Below are positions 6,708-14,414 of a stretch of 16,302 bases of DNA, in pieces. Position 1 is the stretch's first letter. Every line of letters starts with the position of its first letter. The position numbers and the translations under genes were made by a program. The notes below the pieces were generated by a model, which saw only the letters and a list, made by a program, of their open reading frames with translations, had not been told where the DNA came from and did not search any database. Source of the stretch: Candidatus Kerfeldbacteria bacterium (GTDB taxonomy: Bacteria > Patescibacteriota > Patescibacteriia > Veblenbacterales > UBA10138); NCBI GenBank assembly GCA_016217875.1, contig JACRFN010000111.1, positions 1 to 16,302 on the forward strand, in the 5' to 3' direction.

Positions 6708-7502
6708 TTAATTGGTGTTAGATAATAAGGCCGGAGGCAAGTTACGGTGCAACCCCTCGATGAGTTCAGTTGTTGGTTGCCCTGTTTGTGGGTCGAATAA
6801 TTCTTCGACTTTTCTGCCATAGTATAGCCATACTTCACTGACTTTTCCTGTTTCAACCCAGCGGACGTACGGTTTGGCGCCACCGCGCATAAGTTTTACT
6901 TGTATGGGTTGTTCGGTCTTAGTTTTTTTGACCACCAGATCTTGGCCGTCGTTGACATCTTCTTCTGGGGTGGTTTTTAATATTTCAGTCGTATCTTGAC
7001 CCTGTTTTTTAAAGATCATAGCCAAAGCCTTGCCAGTGGCCAGTTCAGCCATTAAGCCGTTGGTAATCGGCTCTAATTCACTGTCAATCAAGCCACCGCT
7101 TTTGACTAGTGGCCGGTATATTCTTCCCCAAAACAATTCAAGCAGAGTGGGGTGACGACTAAGCGCGTCAGCTGTAAACATAGTAAGTTCAGCGGCCTTC
7201 ACCGCTTTGAGCTTATTGACCCTTTGCCATTTACCGGTTGGATTGCCTGCCTCATATTTGGCGGCCATGGCGAAGTTATGAATGGCATCTATGGTATTAA
7301 GAAGCGATTCGTTGGCCCGCCGTACTCTATCATTTGATTCTTTGGCCGCTTCAGCCTTGAATTGTGCCTGTATCAGCTGGTAGTCCCGGTGTTGGTAATG
7401 ACTGAATTTTTTATCTTTACTGCCAACAGTTTTCAACAGACTTTCTGACGGTACAGTCGGATAAAAAGTATGGCTACCGATTTCAATTCTTTCAGAACGC
7501 AT
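6708..7502 (-). CDS. Uncharacterised protein with a PD-(D/E)XK-like motif
   Basis: The 264-residue protein has no signal peptide or membrane segment that I can see. It is not a family I can name. The N-terminal half is mostly helical. In the C-terminal half, a helix with Glu153 (GLMAELATGKALAM) is followed by VNDGQDLVV (Asp185, Asp188) and then PIQVKL (Gln201-Val-Lys203). That order of Glu, Asp, (Glu/Gln)xLys on strands is the layout of PD-(D/E)XK nucleases, so a nuclease fold is possible but unproven. It lies 51 bases after the membrane glycosyltransferase gene on the same strand and 8 bases before the small acidic gene, so it is probably in one operon with pilB. No Shine-Dalgarno site precedes the ATG. 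Confidence 0.75.
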   Translation of the reverse strand: MRSERIEIGSHTFYPTVPSESLLKTVGSKDKKFSHYQHRDYQLIQAQFKAEAAKESNDRVRRANESLLNTIDAIHNFAMAAKYEAGNPTGKWQRVNKLKAVKAAELTMFTADALSRHPTLLELFWGRIYRPLVKSGGLIDSELEPITNGLMAELATGKALAMIFKKQGQDTTEILKTTPEEDVNDGQDLVVKKTKTEQPIQVKLMRGGAKPYVRWVETGKVSEVWLYYGRKVEELFDPQTGQPTTELIEGLHRNLPPALLSNTN

Positions 7503-7553
7503 AAAGATAAGAATTATTTATTGGTTTGATTAAACCTAGCCTTACATATTACT

Positions 7554-9293
7554 CTAAGGTAGTTCCAGTGGCAAGTTCTGGCTCAGGCGCGAATAGATGT
7601 AATAATTTTCCTGGTTGGGCAGGATAGTGAGGGAGTTTTGGATGGCTTTCAGCGCCTCGTCTTTATTATCGAGCTTATATTCAATCAGCGCCTTGGTCTG
7701 CCAGAGCTTGGCGTTGTAAGGGAACTTGAGTAGTGACTGGCCGGTAAGGGTCTGGGCTTCTTTAGTATCAAAGTGCCACAGTAGCAGGTTGGCCAGGTTT
7801 TCATAAGCCAGGTAATAATCACTGTTGGCTACTGATTTTTGATAACTTTCTTTGGCTTGATTGTAGTTTTTTTCGCGCTCGTAAACGGCCCCTAAATTAT
7901 TCCAATTGGTCCACCACTGGGGCGCCAGCTCGGTAGATTTGACAAAATGCTGTTTGGCTTCCTGGTACCGCCCGTGGCGGAATAGTTCCACGCCGAAATT
8001 GTTTTCCAAATGGAAAGAGTCGCGGGCGTACTTAATGTCATGCCTATACAAGGTTAGGCCGTCACGCCAATCAAGCGTTCGGCTTGCGGTTTTGACGGCT
8101 AGGGACAGTATAATCAGGCAGGCCATGACCAGCCCGGCAGTTTGTAATTTTTTATTGCTGAAATGTAATTGCCGCAGCCCTACCCCAATCAGGCCGAGTG
8201 CCCCCACCATGGGCAGATAGAACCAGCGTACGGTCACGCTAGCGTCCAGCGGGAAGATTTGCAGATGTAAACCCAGGCCCAGTGCCAGCCAAAGGGAGAA
8301 AAATGCATATTGGCGCCGGTATGGATTGTGGCGGCGCTTCAGATAAAGGCCGCCGCTTATTATCAAAGCCAGAATTAAGACGATTACCAAAAGCGGCAGC
8401 CAGAAGGTACTCCACCCCGGAGCGGTAATAGCCCAATTTTGGTCAATGGATAAATTATTGGGCCAGAAGAAATTCTTAAGGTAAAAAATGATGATAAGCG
8501 GCATGTTCAACAGCCGTTGCCCTAGAGGTAGTTGGGAAATCAGGCTTAAGCCGGGCGGCTGGAGATAAATACCGGCCACGGCGAATCTCAATAGCCCGTA
8601 AACAACTGCGGCTCCAGCCATGGCCATAAGTCCGGATTTAAGCCGTGACTTGTTAAAAAGCAGGTAGTAGGCGAGGATAAGGGGCAAAAATATTACGCCG
8701 GTTTCCTTGGACAGCAAAGTCATTAAAAGCCACAGCGCCAGCCAAAAGGTTTTCGCCTCGTAGCGCTGTTTCGGTCTGGTGACGAACAGCACCGCCAGCA
8801 GTCCAAAGAAAAGGAACAGCACGTCCTGCAGGTCGGCAATGTAAACTACGGTTTCGGCGTTCAGAGGGTGCAGCAGGAAGACCAGGGCCAGGCCGAAAGG
8901 CAGCAACCAACTGGCGCGGTCGGGAGGTTTATCATCGTCAGTCAGTAACCGTCTGAATAGCCAAAAGATGATTATCGCGCTCGCCAGGTGGAGAAGAAGT
9001 TGCAGCAGGTGGAACCAGAACGGTTGCGGTCCGAAAATGGTGTAAAGCAAGGCATAGGCTGAGGTCATGAGCGGCTTATAATAGATTCCGCCCAGGCTTT
9101 GGTTACCGCCCGAATTGAAAGTGCTGCCGCTGAAAAAAGACGGCAGGTTGCTAAGTGAATGCACCAGAGCATTGTTTACTATTTGTTCTTCATCATCCCA
9201 GATAAAGCTGTTACCCAGGCTGTAGCCATAAATTAAAAAACCCGCCAACAGGAGGGTGATAATGAAAGTTTTGTTTTTGGGGATACTGGCCAT
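7554..9293 (-). CDS. GT-C type membrane glycosyltransferase-like protein with C-terminal TPR repeats
   Basis: The layout resembles the TMTC/O-mannosyltransferase-like group: polytopic enzymes that move sugars from a lipid carrier to protein on the outer side of the membrane. The 579 residues begin with a membrane helix (about 10-26), then WDDEEQIVNN (32-41), where an acidic pair in the first outer loop is the usual catalytic site of GT-C enzymes. Many hydrophobic segments follow up to about residue 405. From about 420 to the end there are TPR-like repeats (NNFGVELFRHGRYQEAKQHF, NNLGAVYEREKNYNQAKESY, and a third ending in DEALKAIQNSL). An AAAGG ribosome site precedes the ATG. It follows pilB by 37 bases, so pilus or surface-protein glycosylation is a reasonable guess. 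The substrate is unknown. Confidence 0.85.
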   Translation of the reverse strand: MASIPKNKTFIITLLLAGFLIYGYSLGNSFIWDDEEQIVNNALVHSLSNLPSFFSGSTFNSGGNQSLGGIYYKPLMTSAYALLYTIFGPQPFWFHLLQLLLHLASAIIIFWLFRRLLTDDDKPPDRASWLLPFGLALVFLLHPLNAETVVYIADLQDVLFLFFGLLAVLFVTRPKQRYEAKTFWLALWLLMTLLSKETGVIFLPLILAYYLLFNKSRLKSGLMAMAGAAVVYGLLRFAVAGIYLQPPGLSLISQLPLGQRLLNMPLIIIFYLKNFFWPNNLSIDQNWAITAPGWSTFWLPLLVIVLILALIISGGLYLKRRHNPYRRQYAFFSLWLALGLGLHLQIFPLDASVTVRWFYLPMVGALGLIGVGLRQLHFSNKKLQTAGLVMACLIILSLAVKTASRTLDWRDGLTLYRHDIKYARDSFHLENNFGVELFRHGRYQEAKQHFVKSTELAPQWWTNWNNLGAVYEREKNYNQAKESYQKSVANSDYYLAYENLANLLLWHFDTKEAQTLTGQSLLKFPYNAKLWQTKALIEYKLDNKDEALKAIQNSLTILPNQENYYIYSRLSQNLPLELP

Positions 9294-9330
9294 GATTACC
9301 TTTTGGTAGGCGTCAGATCGGCTGTCTTAG

Positions 9331-11010
9331 TTACTCCGCCGCCTCAAAAATTTCTGCTACTGAAGTTATGCCGTCCAGCGCCTTGAGCAGGCCGTCTTGC
9401 ACCATCAGCACCATGCCATTTTTTACGCCAATATCTTGGAGTACGTACTCTGATACCTGTCCGGATAAGATAATTTTTTCTATTTCTTGGTTCATGGGCA
9501 GAATTTCGTAAATACCAATGCGTCCTTTGTAACCGAGTTTATTGCAGGCCTCACAGCCCTGACCATGGAAGAAATGAAGATTATTCATATCTATCTTATA
9601 GCCACTGACAGGCGAAATCTCTGACAGGATTTTTTTTACTCGCTCTAACACGTCAGGCTCTAATTTGGTTTCTTTTTTGCATTGATCGCAAATTTTCCGT
9701 ACCAGACGTTGACCAATAATGCAATTCATGGCGGGTGCCAGCAAGAATGGCTTGACTCCCATGGCCAAAAATCGCGGAATGGCGCCGGCGGCGCTGTTGG
9801 TGTGAATGGTCGAGATGACGAGGTGGCCGGTGAGGGCGGCGTTAATGGCAATGTCAGCTGTTTCAAAGTCTCTGATTTCACCCACCATCACCACGTCTGG
9901 GTCTTGTCTCAAGATTGCTTTCAGCCCCTTGGCAAAGTCGTAGCCAGCCGCATGATCAATCTGGCTTTGATTGATGCCCTTAAGTTTGTATTCTACCGGG
10001 TCCTCCAGAGTGATAATTTTAGTCTCCGCGTCATTAAGCTTGTTCAGGACGGCATAGAGGGTGGTGGTTTTACCGCTGCCGGTGGGACCAGTGGTGATAA
10101 TCATGCCGTTGGGGCGTTCAACTTCGCGTTTAAGGTCTTCGTAAGCTTTGCCGCGCAAACCCAACTGTTCAAATTCCAGGCTGGCGGCGGAAGATTTTAG
10201 CAGTCGCATGACGACTGATTCGCCATAAGCCGTAGGAATAGTGGAGACACGAACATCAACTTTATCCTTGATCAGATAAATGGTAAAGCGGCCGTCTTGC
10301 GGCTGATTGTCAATATTGAGCTTGAGTTTGGCCAGCAGCTTAAAACGGGCAATAATCTTGGGCCAAGAGGCACGAGGTACTTCAGCCACTGCATGAAGCA
10401 CGCCGTCAATGCGATAGCGTACTTTGACGTCGGTTTCCTCAGCCTCCACGTGGATGTCGGAAGAGCGCATTTCCAGGGCGCCGGCGATCACGGCCGTGAC
10501 GAAGTCAGTGGCCGAGGCTTGCCGCAGCATGTCGTTGACTTTAGTAAAATCTTTCATTACCCCCTGGAAGCGTTGTAAATCAGCTTCGGTAATAGATACG
10601 CCGGTGGTAATGACCCGTGTTTTAGCCAAGCCCTTATAAAGCTTGAGTACTAATTCCAGACTGGCCGGTGAAATGAGATAAAGAGCGTAGTGTCCGGGGT
10701 GTTTTAGTTCTAGTTCGGCCAGATATTCTTTCAGGCCGGGTTGCTGATGATTTATCACACCTAACCTTACCTCCCGTCCGCTGATTAAAATAGGCGCTAA
10801 ATTAAGTTCACGAGCCCTATCTTCTGGTATGAGCTCTAAAGCGTCTTGGCTGACGGGCACGCCCTTAAGATTGAGGTAGGGCAGGCCAAGGGCGTGAGCC
10901 CGGTCCTCAGTCTCACGTTCTTTTTCTTTAAGTCCCAGTTCCTGCATTTTGGCCGCAAACTTCTCTTTTACTTCACTGGTGGCCAAAGTTACTTTGGGTT
11001 TGCTAGGCAT
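9331..11010 (-). CDS. pilB: Type IV pilus assembly ATPase PilB (GspE/PilB family)
   Basis: This secretion ATPase drives polymerisation of type IV pilin at the inner membrane. The 559 residues include an N-terminal MshEN/GspE-type domain (about 30-125), the N2 domain with SSDIHVEAEETDVKVRYRID (183-202), Walker A GPTGSGKTTT (308-317), the Asp box around ITLEDPVEY, Walker B with DPDVVMVGEIRD (370-381), the His box TGHLVISTIHTN (394-405), and the tetracysteine zinc site Cys441/Cys444 with Cys486/Cys489. All hallmark residues are present, so it should be an active extension ATPase. The ATG at 11010 fits the family; in-frame ATG at 11049 and TTG at 11130 add residues without family support and overlap a palindrome. 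An extended -10 box sits directly in front of this ATG. No other pilus genes are in the window. PilB and GspE cannot be cleanly told apart by sequence. Confidence 0.93.
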   Translation of the reverse strand: MPSKPKVTLATSEVKEKFAAKMQELGLKEKERETEDRAHALGLPYLNLKGVPVSQDALELIPEDRARELNLAPILISGREVRLGVINHQQPGLKEYLAELELKHPGHYALYLISPASLELVLKLYKGLAKTRVITTGVSITEADLQRFQGVMKDFTKVNDMLRQASATDFVTAVIAGALEMRSSDIHVEAEETDVKVRYRIDGVLHAVAEVPRASWPKIIARFKLLAKLKLNIDNQPQDGRFTIYLIKDKVDVRVSTIPTAYGESVVMRLLKSSAASLEFEQLGLRGKAYEDLKREVERPNGMIITTGPTGSGKTTTLYAVLNKLNDAETKIITLEDPVEYKLKGINQSQIDHAAGYDFAKGLKAILRQDPDVVMVGEIRDFETADIAINAALTGHLVISTIHTNSAAGAIPRFLAMGVKPFLLAPAMNCIIGQRLVRKICDQCKKETKLEPDVLERVKKILSEISPVSGYKIDMNNLHFFHGQGCEACNKLGYKGRIGIYEILPMNQEIEKIILSGQVSEYVLQDIGVKNGMVLMVQDGLLKALDGITSVAEIFEAAE

Positions 11011-11168
11011 ACCCAGTATATCAATCCCGGTAGTAGAGCCGATGGACATCGGCTCACTACAGGACTTCGCTTCGACCCGTGGCTTAGGTAAGAAGCGGAA
11101 CGAATTAAGTGAGTGGAGTCCCGCATACAAGGCTTGGCATTGTTATACGGGGTTGTATTACGGGGCAT
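10989..11168 (-). CDS. Possible upstream open frame in the pilB leader
   Basis: A 59-codon frame starts at ATG 11168, about 8 bases after the start predicted from the promoter at 11183-11211, and ends inside pilB in another frame. Its first codons read MPRNTT and are identical at DNA level to the start of the frame at 16279. The rest (many Ser, Arg and Pro) does not look like a conserved protein. It may be a regulatory frame or only a shared DNA element. Confidence 0.22.
   Translation of the reverse strand: MPRNTTPYNNAKPCMRDSTHLIRSASYLSHGSKRSPVVSRCPSALLPGLIYWVCLANPK
11015..11023 (-). promoter_or_regulatory. Extended -10 box touching the pilB start
   Basis: TG-A-TATACT read on the - strand ends four bases before the ATG at 11010, so a transcript from it would start on or next to the start codon. 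There is no -35 match. It could instead be fortuitous, with the upstream promoter at 11183-11211 used. Confidence 0.35.
11037..11056. repeat. Palindrome GAGCCGATG-GA-CATCGGCTC
   Basis: Nine-base arms are perfectly complementary across two bases. The core CGATGnACATCG recurs in the larger palindrome at 12412-12439. Confidence 0.75.
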
Positions 11169-11175
11169 AGATAGC
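11152..11175. repeat. 18-base exact repeat, copy A (24 bases with 2 mismatches)
   Basis: GTTGTATTACGGGGCATA on the + strand is identical to the reverse complement of 16278-16295. The match extends to 24 bases with two mismatches. Read on the - strand it lies immediately after a promoter candidate, as does copy B in its own direction. Confidence 0.8.
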
Positions 11176-11182
11176 TAGGTTT

Positions 11183-11211
11183 ACTGTAGCAGGCGTGAGT
11201 CTCTTAAACAA
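11183..11211 (-). promoter_or_regulatory. Promoter candidate for the pilB operon
   Basis: On the - strand TTGTTT (11211-11206) is followed after 17 bases by TACAGT (11188-11183), with an extended TGC directly before it. Start would be near 11176, giving a leader of about 165 bases before pilB. It sits just below the hairpin that ends the upstream gene. Confidence 0.55.
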
Positions 11212-11212
11212 G

Positions 11213-11253
11213 ACAATCTTCCCCCAACACGCGGCAGGAAGATTGTAGTTTTT
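11213..11253. terminator. Hairpin terminator after the membrane protein gene, possibly bidirectional
   Basis: ACAATCTTCC (11213-11222) pairs perfectly with GGAAGATTGT (11237-11246) across a 14-base loop. On the + strand a TAGTTTTT tail follows; on the - strand the tail is the weaker TCTTGTTT. The - strand gene ending at 11278 is the natural client. Confidence 0.65.
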
Positions 11254-11277
11254 GGCTTTGGGGCGTGGGTTCGGGCC

Positions 11278-12303
11278 TTATTTACGTCGGCCGTTCGCCA
11301 CGCCGCCTAAAGTCGTGGGCTTGTTGGTCCATCGTTCCAAGTAGCCTGGAATATCATCGGTTAAGCGAATGAGTTTGGCCACTACATTGCTGTTCTGCAG
11401 GCGTCGGAACAATATAACCCAGGCAATATATTGGAAGGTGGCATACCAGGTGCCGGCGGCCACAATAACCAAGGCTGAACGGAGAACACGAATCAGAGTT
11501 ATGCTATCGAATTCCTGCCAGAGGAAAGATAGTTGAAGTACGAATTCAGTGGGTATGAGGAAATAAACTAGTATACTTAAGGCAAAGCTAACGGTAAACA
11601 TTAGGCCGGCCATCTCCAAGGATACCAACCAGTTGCGGAAGAAAAGGTTGATGGCGCTCTCCAGGGCGTGCCACCACGGTTGGCGTTCCAGCACCACGTA
11701 GATAGCAGCGTACTTTAGGATGAAGGAAATAATAATGGCCAGGGGAACTGAAACAAGGAAGGAAATTAGGATAAGGGAGTCAAAGTTCCAAGTGGTCTCA
11801 GGCTGAGCCAGGAAAGAGATCAAGAGGGGTAGGAAAGCCACTGACAATACCAGGTAAACAACGAATTTGGTCAGTATGTTTAGCCAGAGTAGCGGCCAAA
11901 AGTAATGCACGCCCGCTTCCGCCGCCCGCGTGAAGCTGATAGGTTCTTTGTTATCAATGGCTCCGGCGGCCCGAATAAGGGCCGCTTGCGCCACCACTAT
12001 TACCCAAATGATTAGCAGGGCTATAACAGCCAACAAAACCATGCTCCAAACAAAGAGTAGTGGCGCGCTAGTGAAGCTATTTAGAAAAGAAGACCAAGTT
12101 TGCGTCACGCCGCCCGAGGCCATGAAGCTTTTCAGGACACCTAGAAAGTTGGCCTGGTTGCTGATTCTGTCCGTGGCCGCCACCAAGGAATTGTATTCAG
12201 CCCCGACCCCGGTCAGAGCCACCAAAAGGCCGAAAGACCACAGCCAGGGATACCGCCAAAGGATACCCCAAGATTGTTTGAGAACATCGCGATAAATACG
12301 CAT
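11278..12303 (-). CDS. Polytopic membrane protein of unknown function
   Basis: The 341-residue protein has about six hydrophobic segments (near residues 14-35, 82-110, 135-165, 175-200, 225-250 and 270-300) joined by short loops, and an Arg/Lys-rich tail. I recognise no catalytic motif. The N-terminal IYRDVLKQSWGILWRYPWLW is typical of a membrane protein type often seen in Patescibacteria and Gram-positive bacteria, loosely like the membrane domain found with glycerophosphodiester phosphodiesterases; this is an impression, not an assignment. It has its own extended -10 promoter candidate (12335-12343) and a hairpin after its stop, so it is probably transcribed alone. No Shine-Dalgarno site precedes the ATG. 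A role in transport or envelope maintenance cannot be chosen from sequence. Confidence 0.85.
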   Translation of the reverse strand: MRIYRDVLKQSWGILWRYPWLWSFGLLVALTGVGAEYNSLVAATDRISNQANFLGVLKSFMASGGVTQTWSSFLNSFTSAPLLFVWSMVLLAVIALLIIWVIVVAQAALIRAAGAIDNKEPISFTRAAEAGVHYFWPLLWLNILTKFVVYLVLSVAFLPLLISFLAQPETTWNFDSLILISFLVSVPLAIIISFILKYAAIYVVLERQPWWHALESAINLFFRNWLVSLEMAGLMFTVSFALSILVYFLIPTEFVLQLSFLWQEFDSITLIRVLRSALVIVAAGTWYATFQYIAWVILFRRLQNSNVVAKLIRLTDDIPGYLERWTNKPTTLGGVANGRRK

Positions 12304-12334
12304 AGGTGTTATTTTTAATGGATTTGCTGTAATT

Positions 12335-12343
12335 AGTATAGCA
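12335..12343 (-). promoter_or_regulatory. Extended -10 promoter candidate of the membrane protein gene
   Basis: TG-C-TATACT on the - strand, within TTTAGTGCTATACTA, which matches the HU promoter except for one base. Start would be near 12328, about 25 bases before the ATG. Confidence 0.6.
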
Positions 12344-12397
12344 CTAAAAGCCGATTAGCTCATAGCCTCGTGGATTCTATGCTTAGCCAGAGTAATT

Positions 12398-12439
12398 ATT
12401 AAACAATAAATACCGCCCCCGATGTACATCGGGGGCGGT
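12398..12439 (-). terminator. Terminator of ftsH built on a perfect palindrome
   Basis: A 28-base perfect palindrome (12412-12439) is centred on CGATGTACATCG with ACCGCCCC/GGGGCGGT outer arms. On the - strand it is followed by the T-rich TATTTATTGTTTAA. It lies about 26 bases after the ftsH stop. Confidence 0.75.
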
Positions 12440-12465
12440 GTGTTAACAGTATCAGGTAGGAGTTT

Positions 12466-14283
12466 TTAGGCTTTCATCAAAGCGGCGAATTCGGCTCGCT
12501 CAATAACCTCTTTTTTGATGAGCACGGCCACAATATCTTCTAGCTTGTGACGGTTCTCTCGAATCAGTTTCTGAGCCGTACGGTAGGCGCCACGCAAGAA
12601 GTGGCTAACTTCACCATCGATAGCCTGGGCTATTTTTTCGCTATAGTCGCGCTGTTCGCTGATTTCACGTCCGAGGAAGATGAGTTCTTCTTTAAGGCCA
12701 AAGGTGCGGGGCCCGAGTTTGTCCGACATGCCGAATTCGGTCACTAGTTGCCGAGCCAGTTTAGTCGCCCGCCTCAGGTCATTATGAGCGCCGGTAGTGA
12801 CCTCACCGAAGATTTCATGTTCAGCCACATGTCCAGCTAACATAACAGCTAGATCACCCACGAATTCTGATTTAGGATGCATGTGCTTATCCTCAGTAGG
12901 AAGTTTTAGGGTGTAGCCGGCCGCTTGACCCCGTGAGATAATAGAAACCTTGTGTACCGGATCGGTGTGCGGCAAGAGGTGGGCGACTAGAGCGTGCCCG
13001 GCTTCGTGATAAGCCGTGATTTTCTTTTCTTGTTCGTTTAGGATATGACTCTTGCGTTCAGGCCCCAGCAGTACTTTTTCAATCGATTCTAAGCAGTCAT
13101 TCATGGTTACCTTTTTTTGGTTATGCCGTGCGGCCAAAATAGCCGCTTCGTTCAAGACATTGGCCAGATCAGCGCCGGAGAAACCAGGTGTCCGTTCAGC
13201 AATAGTGCGTAGATTGATGTCGGGCGCAAATGGTTTGGCCGTGGCGTGAACTTTTAGTATAGCCTCGCGGTCATTGATGTCTGGCTCGTCCAATACTACT
13301 CGCCGGTCAAAACGGCCTGGCCTTAACAAGGCAGGGTCCAAAACATCCGGTCGATTGGTGGCGGCTATGACAATCACATTAGTATTGGTTTCAAAACCAT
13401 CCATCTCCACTAAGATTTGATTTAAGGTTTGCTCTCTCTCATCATGGCTGCCGCCCAGGCCCGTGCCGCGCTGACGCCCAACGGCGTCTATCTCGTCCAC
13501 AAAGACGATGCAGGGGGCGGTTTTTTTAGCTTTGGTAAAAAGGTCGCGGACGCGCGAAGCGCCAACGCCCACGAACATTTCCACGAATTCAGAGCCAGAG
13601 ATATGGAAGAAAGGGACGTTGGCCTCTCCGGCCACGGCCCGAGCCAGCATGGTTTTGCCAGTACCCGGCGGGCCGACTAGCAACACGCCTTTAGGAATAC
13701 GAGCGCCCAGACTCAGGAATTTTTGCGGGCTTTTAAGAAATTCTACTATCTCCAACAGTTCTTGTTTGGCTTCTTTCACCCCGGCTACATCTTTGAAGGT
13801 TATCTGGTTTTTCTTGTCGTGCCAGTCGGTTTCCCGCGCCCGAGACTGGCCAAAAGACAAGGCCCGGGTGTTGGCCCCCTGGATTTGTCTAGACATAAAG
13901 TAGATAAAACCGGCCAGCAGGATGAAAGGAAGCAAAAAGGGCAAAATAGTGGCCAGCCAATAGTTAAGACCGGAAGGCTTTTTGACTTCTTGCGGGACAC
14001 GTAAGATTTTAGCTGAATCGAGCCCGTAGTTTTTAGCCAAGTTAGAAAGAGTTTCACCCTCTTCTTTGGCGGCGGTAATTGTCCGGTCGTCTTTAAGGGT
14101 CAGGCGCAACTCATTAGAGGTGACGGTAATTTTTTGAGCAGTTTCCTGCTGGAGCGCGGCCATAATTTGGTCTAAACCAACCTGCTCGACCTTAGTAGTC
14201 GAGGCATCATAAAGTGAAAACAGACTGGCTAACAGCAAAAAAACCAAGAAGAAAATAAGGAAGTTTTTGATGATAGTGCGCAT
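12466..14283 (-). CDS. ftsH: ATP-dependent zinc metalloprotease FtsH
   Basis: FtsH is a membrane-bound hexameric AAA+ protease that degrades membrane and short-lived cytoplasmic proteins. The 605 residues show the full plan: first membrane helix (about 5-25), a small extracytoplasmic domain, second membrane helix (about 108-130), then the AAA module. The AAA module has Walker A GPPGTGKT (204-211), pore loop MFVGVG (236-241), Walker B VFVDEID (260-266) and second-region-of-homology RPGRFDRR (321-328). The protease domain has zinc site HEAGH (426-430) and the third ligand in TTGAHNDL (Asp502). It is slightly shorter than the E. coli enzyme, ending soon after the protease core. Its promoter candidate is at 14309-14337, and the terminator lies close behind. 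The ATG has no Shine-Dalgarno site. All catalytic residues are intact. Confidence 0.98.
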   Translation of the reverse strand: MRTIIKNFLIFFLVFLLLASLFSLYDASTTKVEQVGLDQIMAALQQETAQKITVTSNELRLTLKDDRTITAAKEEGETLSNLAKNYGLDSAKILRVPQEVKKPSGLNYWLATILPFLLPFILLAGFIYFMSRQIQGANTRALSFGQSRARETDWHDKKNQITFKDVAGVKEAKQELLEIVEFLKSPQKFLSLGARIPKGVLLVGPPGTGKTMLARAVAGEANVPFFHISGSEFVEMFVGVGASRVRDLFTKAKKTAPCIVFVDEIDAVGRQRGTGLGGSHDEREQTLNQILVEMDGFETNTNVIVIAATNRPDVLDPALLRPGRFDRRVVLDEPDINDREAILKVHATAKPFAPDINLRTIAERTPGFSGADLANVLNEAAILAARHNQKKVTMNDCLESIEKVLLGPERKSHILNEQEKKITAYHEAGHALVAHLLPHTDPVHKVSIISRGQAAGYTLKLPTEDKHMHPKSEFVGDLAVMLAGHVAEHEIFGEVTTGAHNDLRRATKLARQLVTEFGMSDKLGPRTFGLKEELIFLGREISEQRDYSEKIAQAIDGEVSHFLRGAYRTAQKLIRENRHKLEDIVAVLIKKEVIERAEFAALMKA

Positions 14284-14308
14284 AGTTTAGGGTTACTGGT
14301 ACCAATAT

Positions 14309-14337
14309 AGGATAGCCCTTTCGGACCATCTCATCAA
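14309..14337 (-). promoter_or_regulatory. Promoter candidate of ftsH
   Basis: On the - strand TTGATG (14337-14332) and TATCCT (14314-14309) are 17 bases apart. Start near 14302 gives a leader of about 20 bases. Confidence 0.6.
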
Positions 14338-14414
14338 GTCAGATTCGATTCCTTCAGGCGGTATCTAGTCCACCGGACCCAAGGGTGAATCGGTTCGGTG
14401 TTTAGTTTAGTGGT

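Noticed and set aside
9682..10200. Forward 172-codon frame opposite pilB
   Set aside because: Antisense shadow of the conserved ATPase core; Gly/Val-rich nonsense with no family resemblance.
11011..11130. Longer pilB start at TTG 11130 or ATG 11049
   Set aside because: The added 40 or 13 residues have no counterpart in the family and run through a palindrome; the ATG at 11010 gives a normal N-terminus.
14284..14414. tRNA-like gene between ftsH and the S1 gene (TTCGATT segment)
   Set aside because: The TTCGATT string lacks flanking complementary stems and no acceptor or anticodon arm can be drawn.
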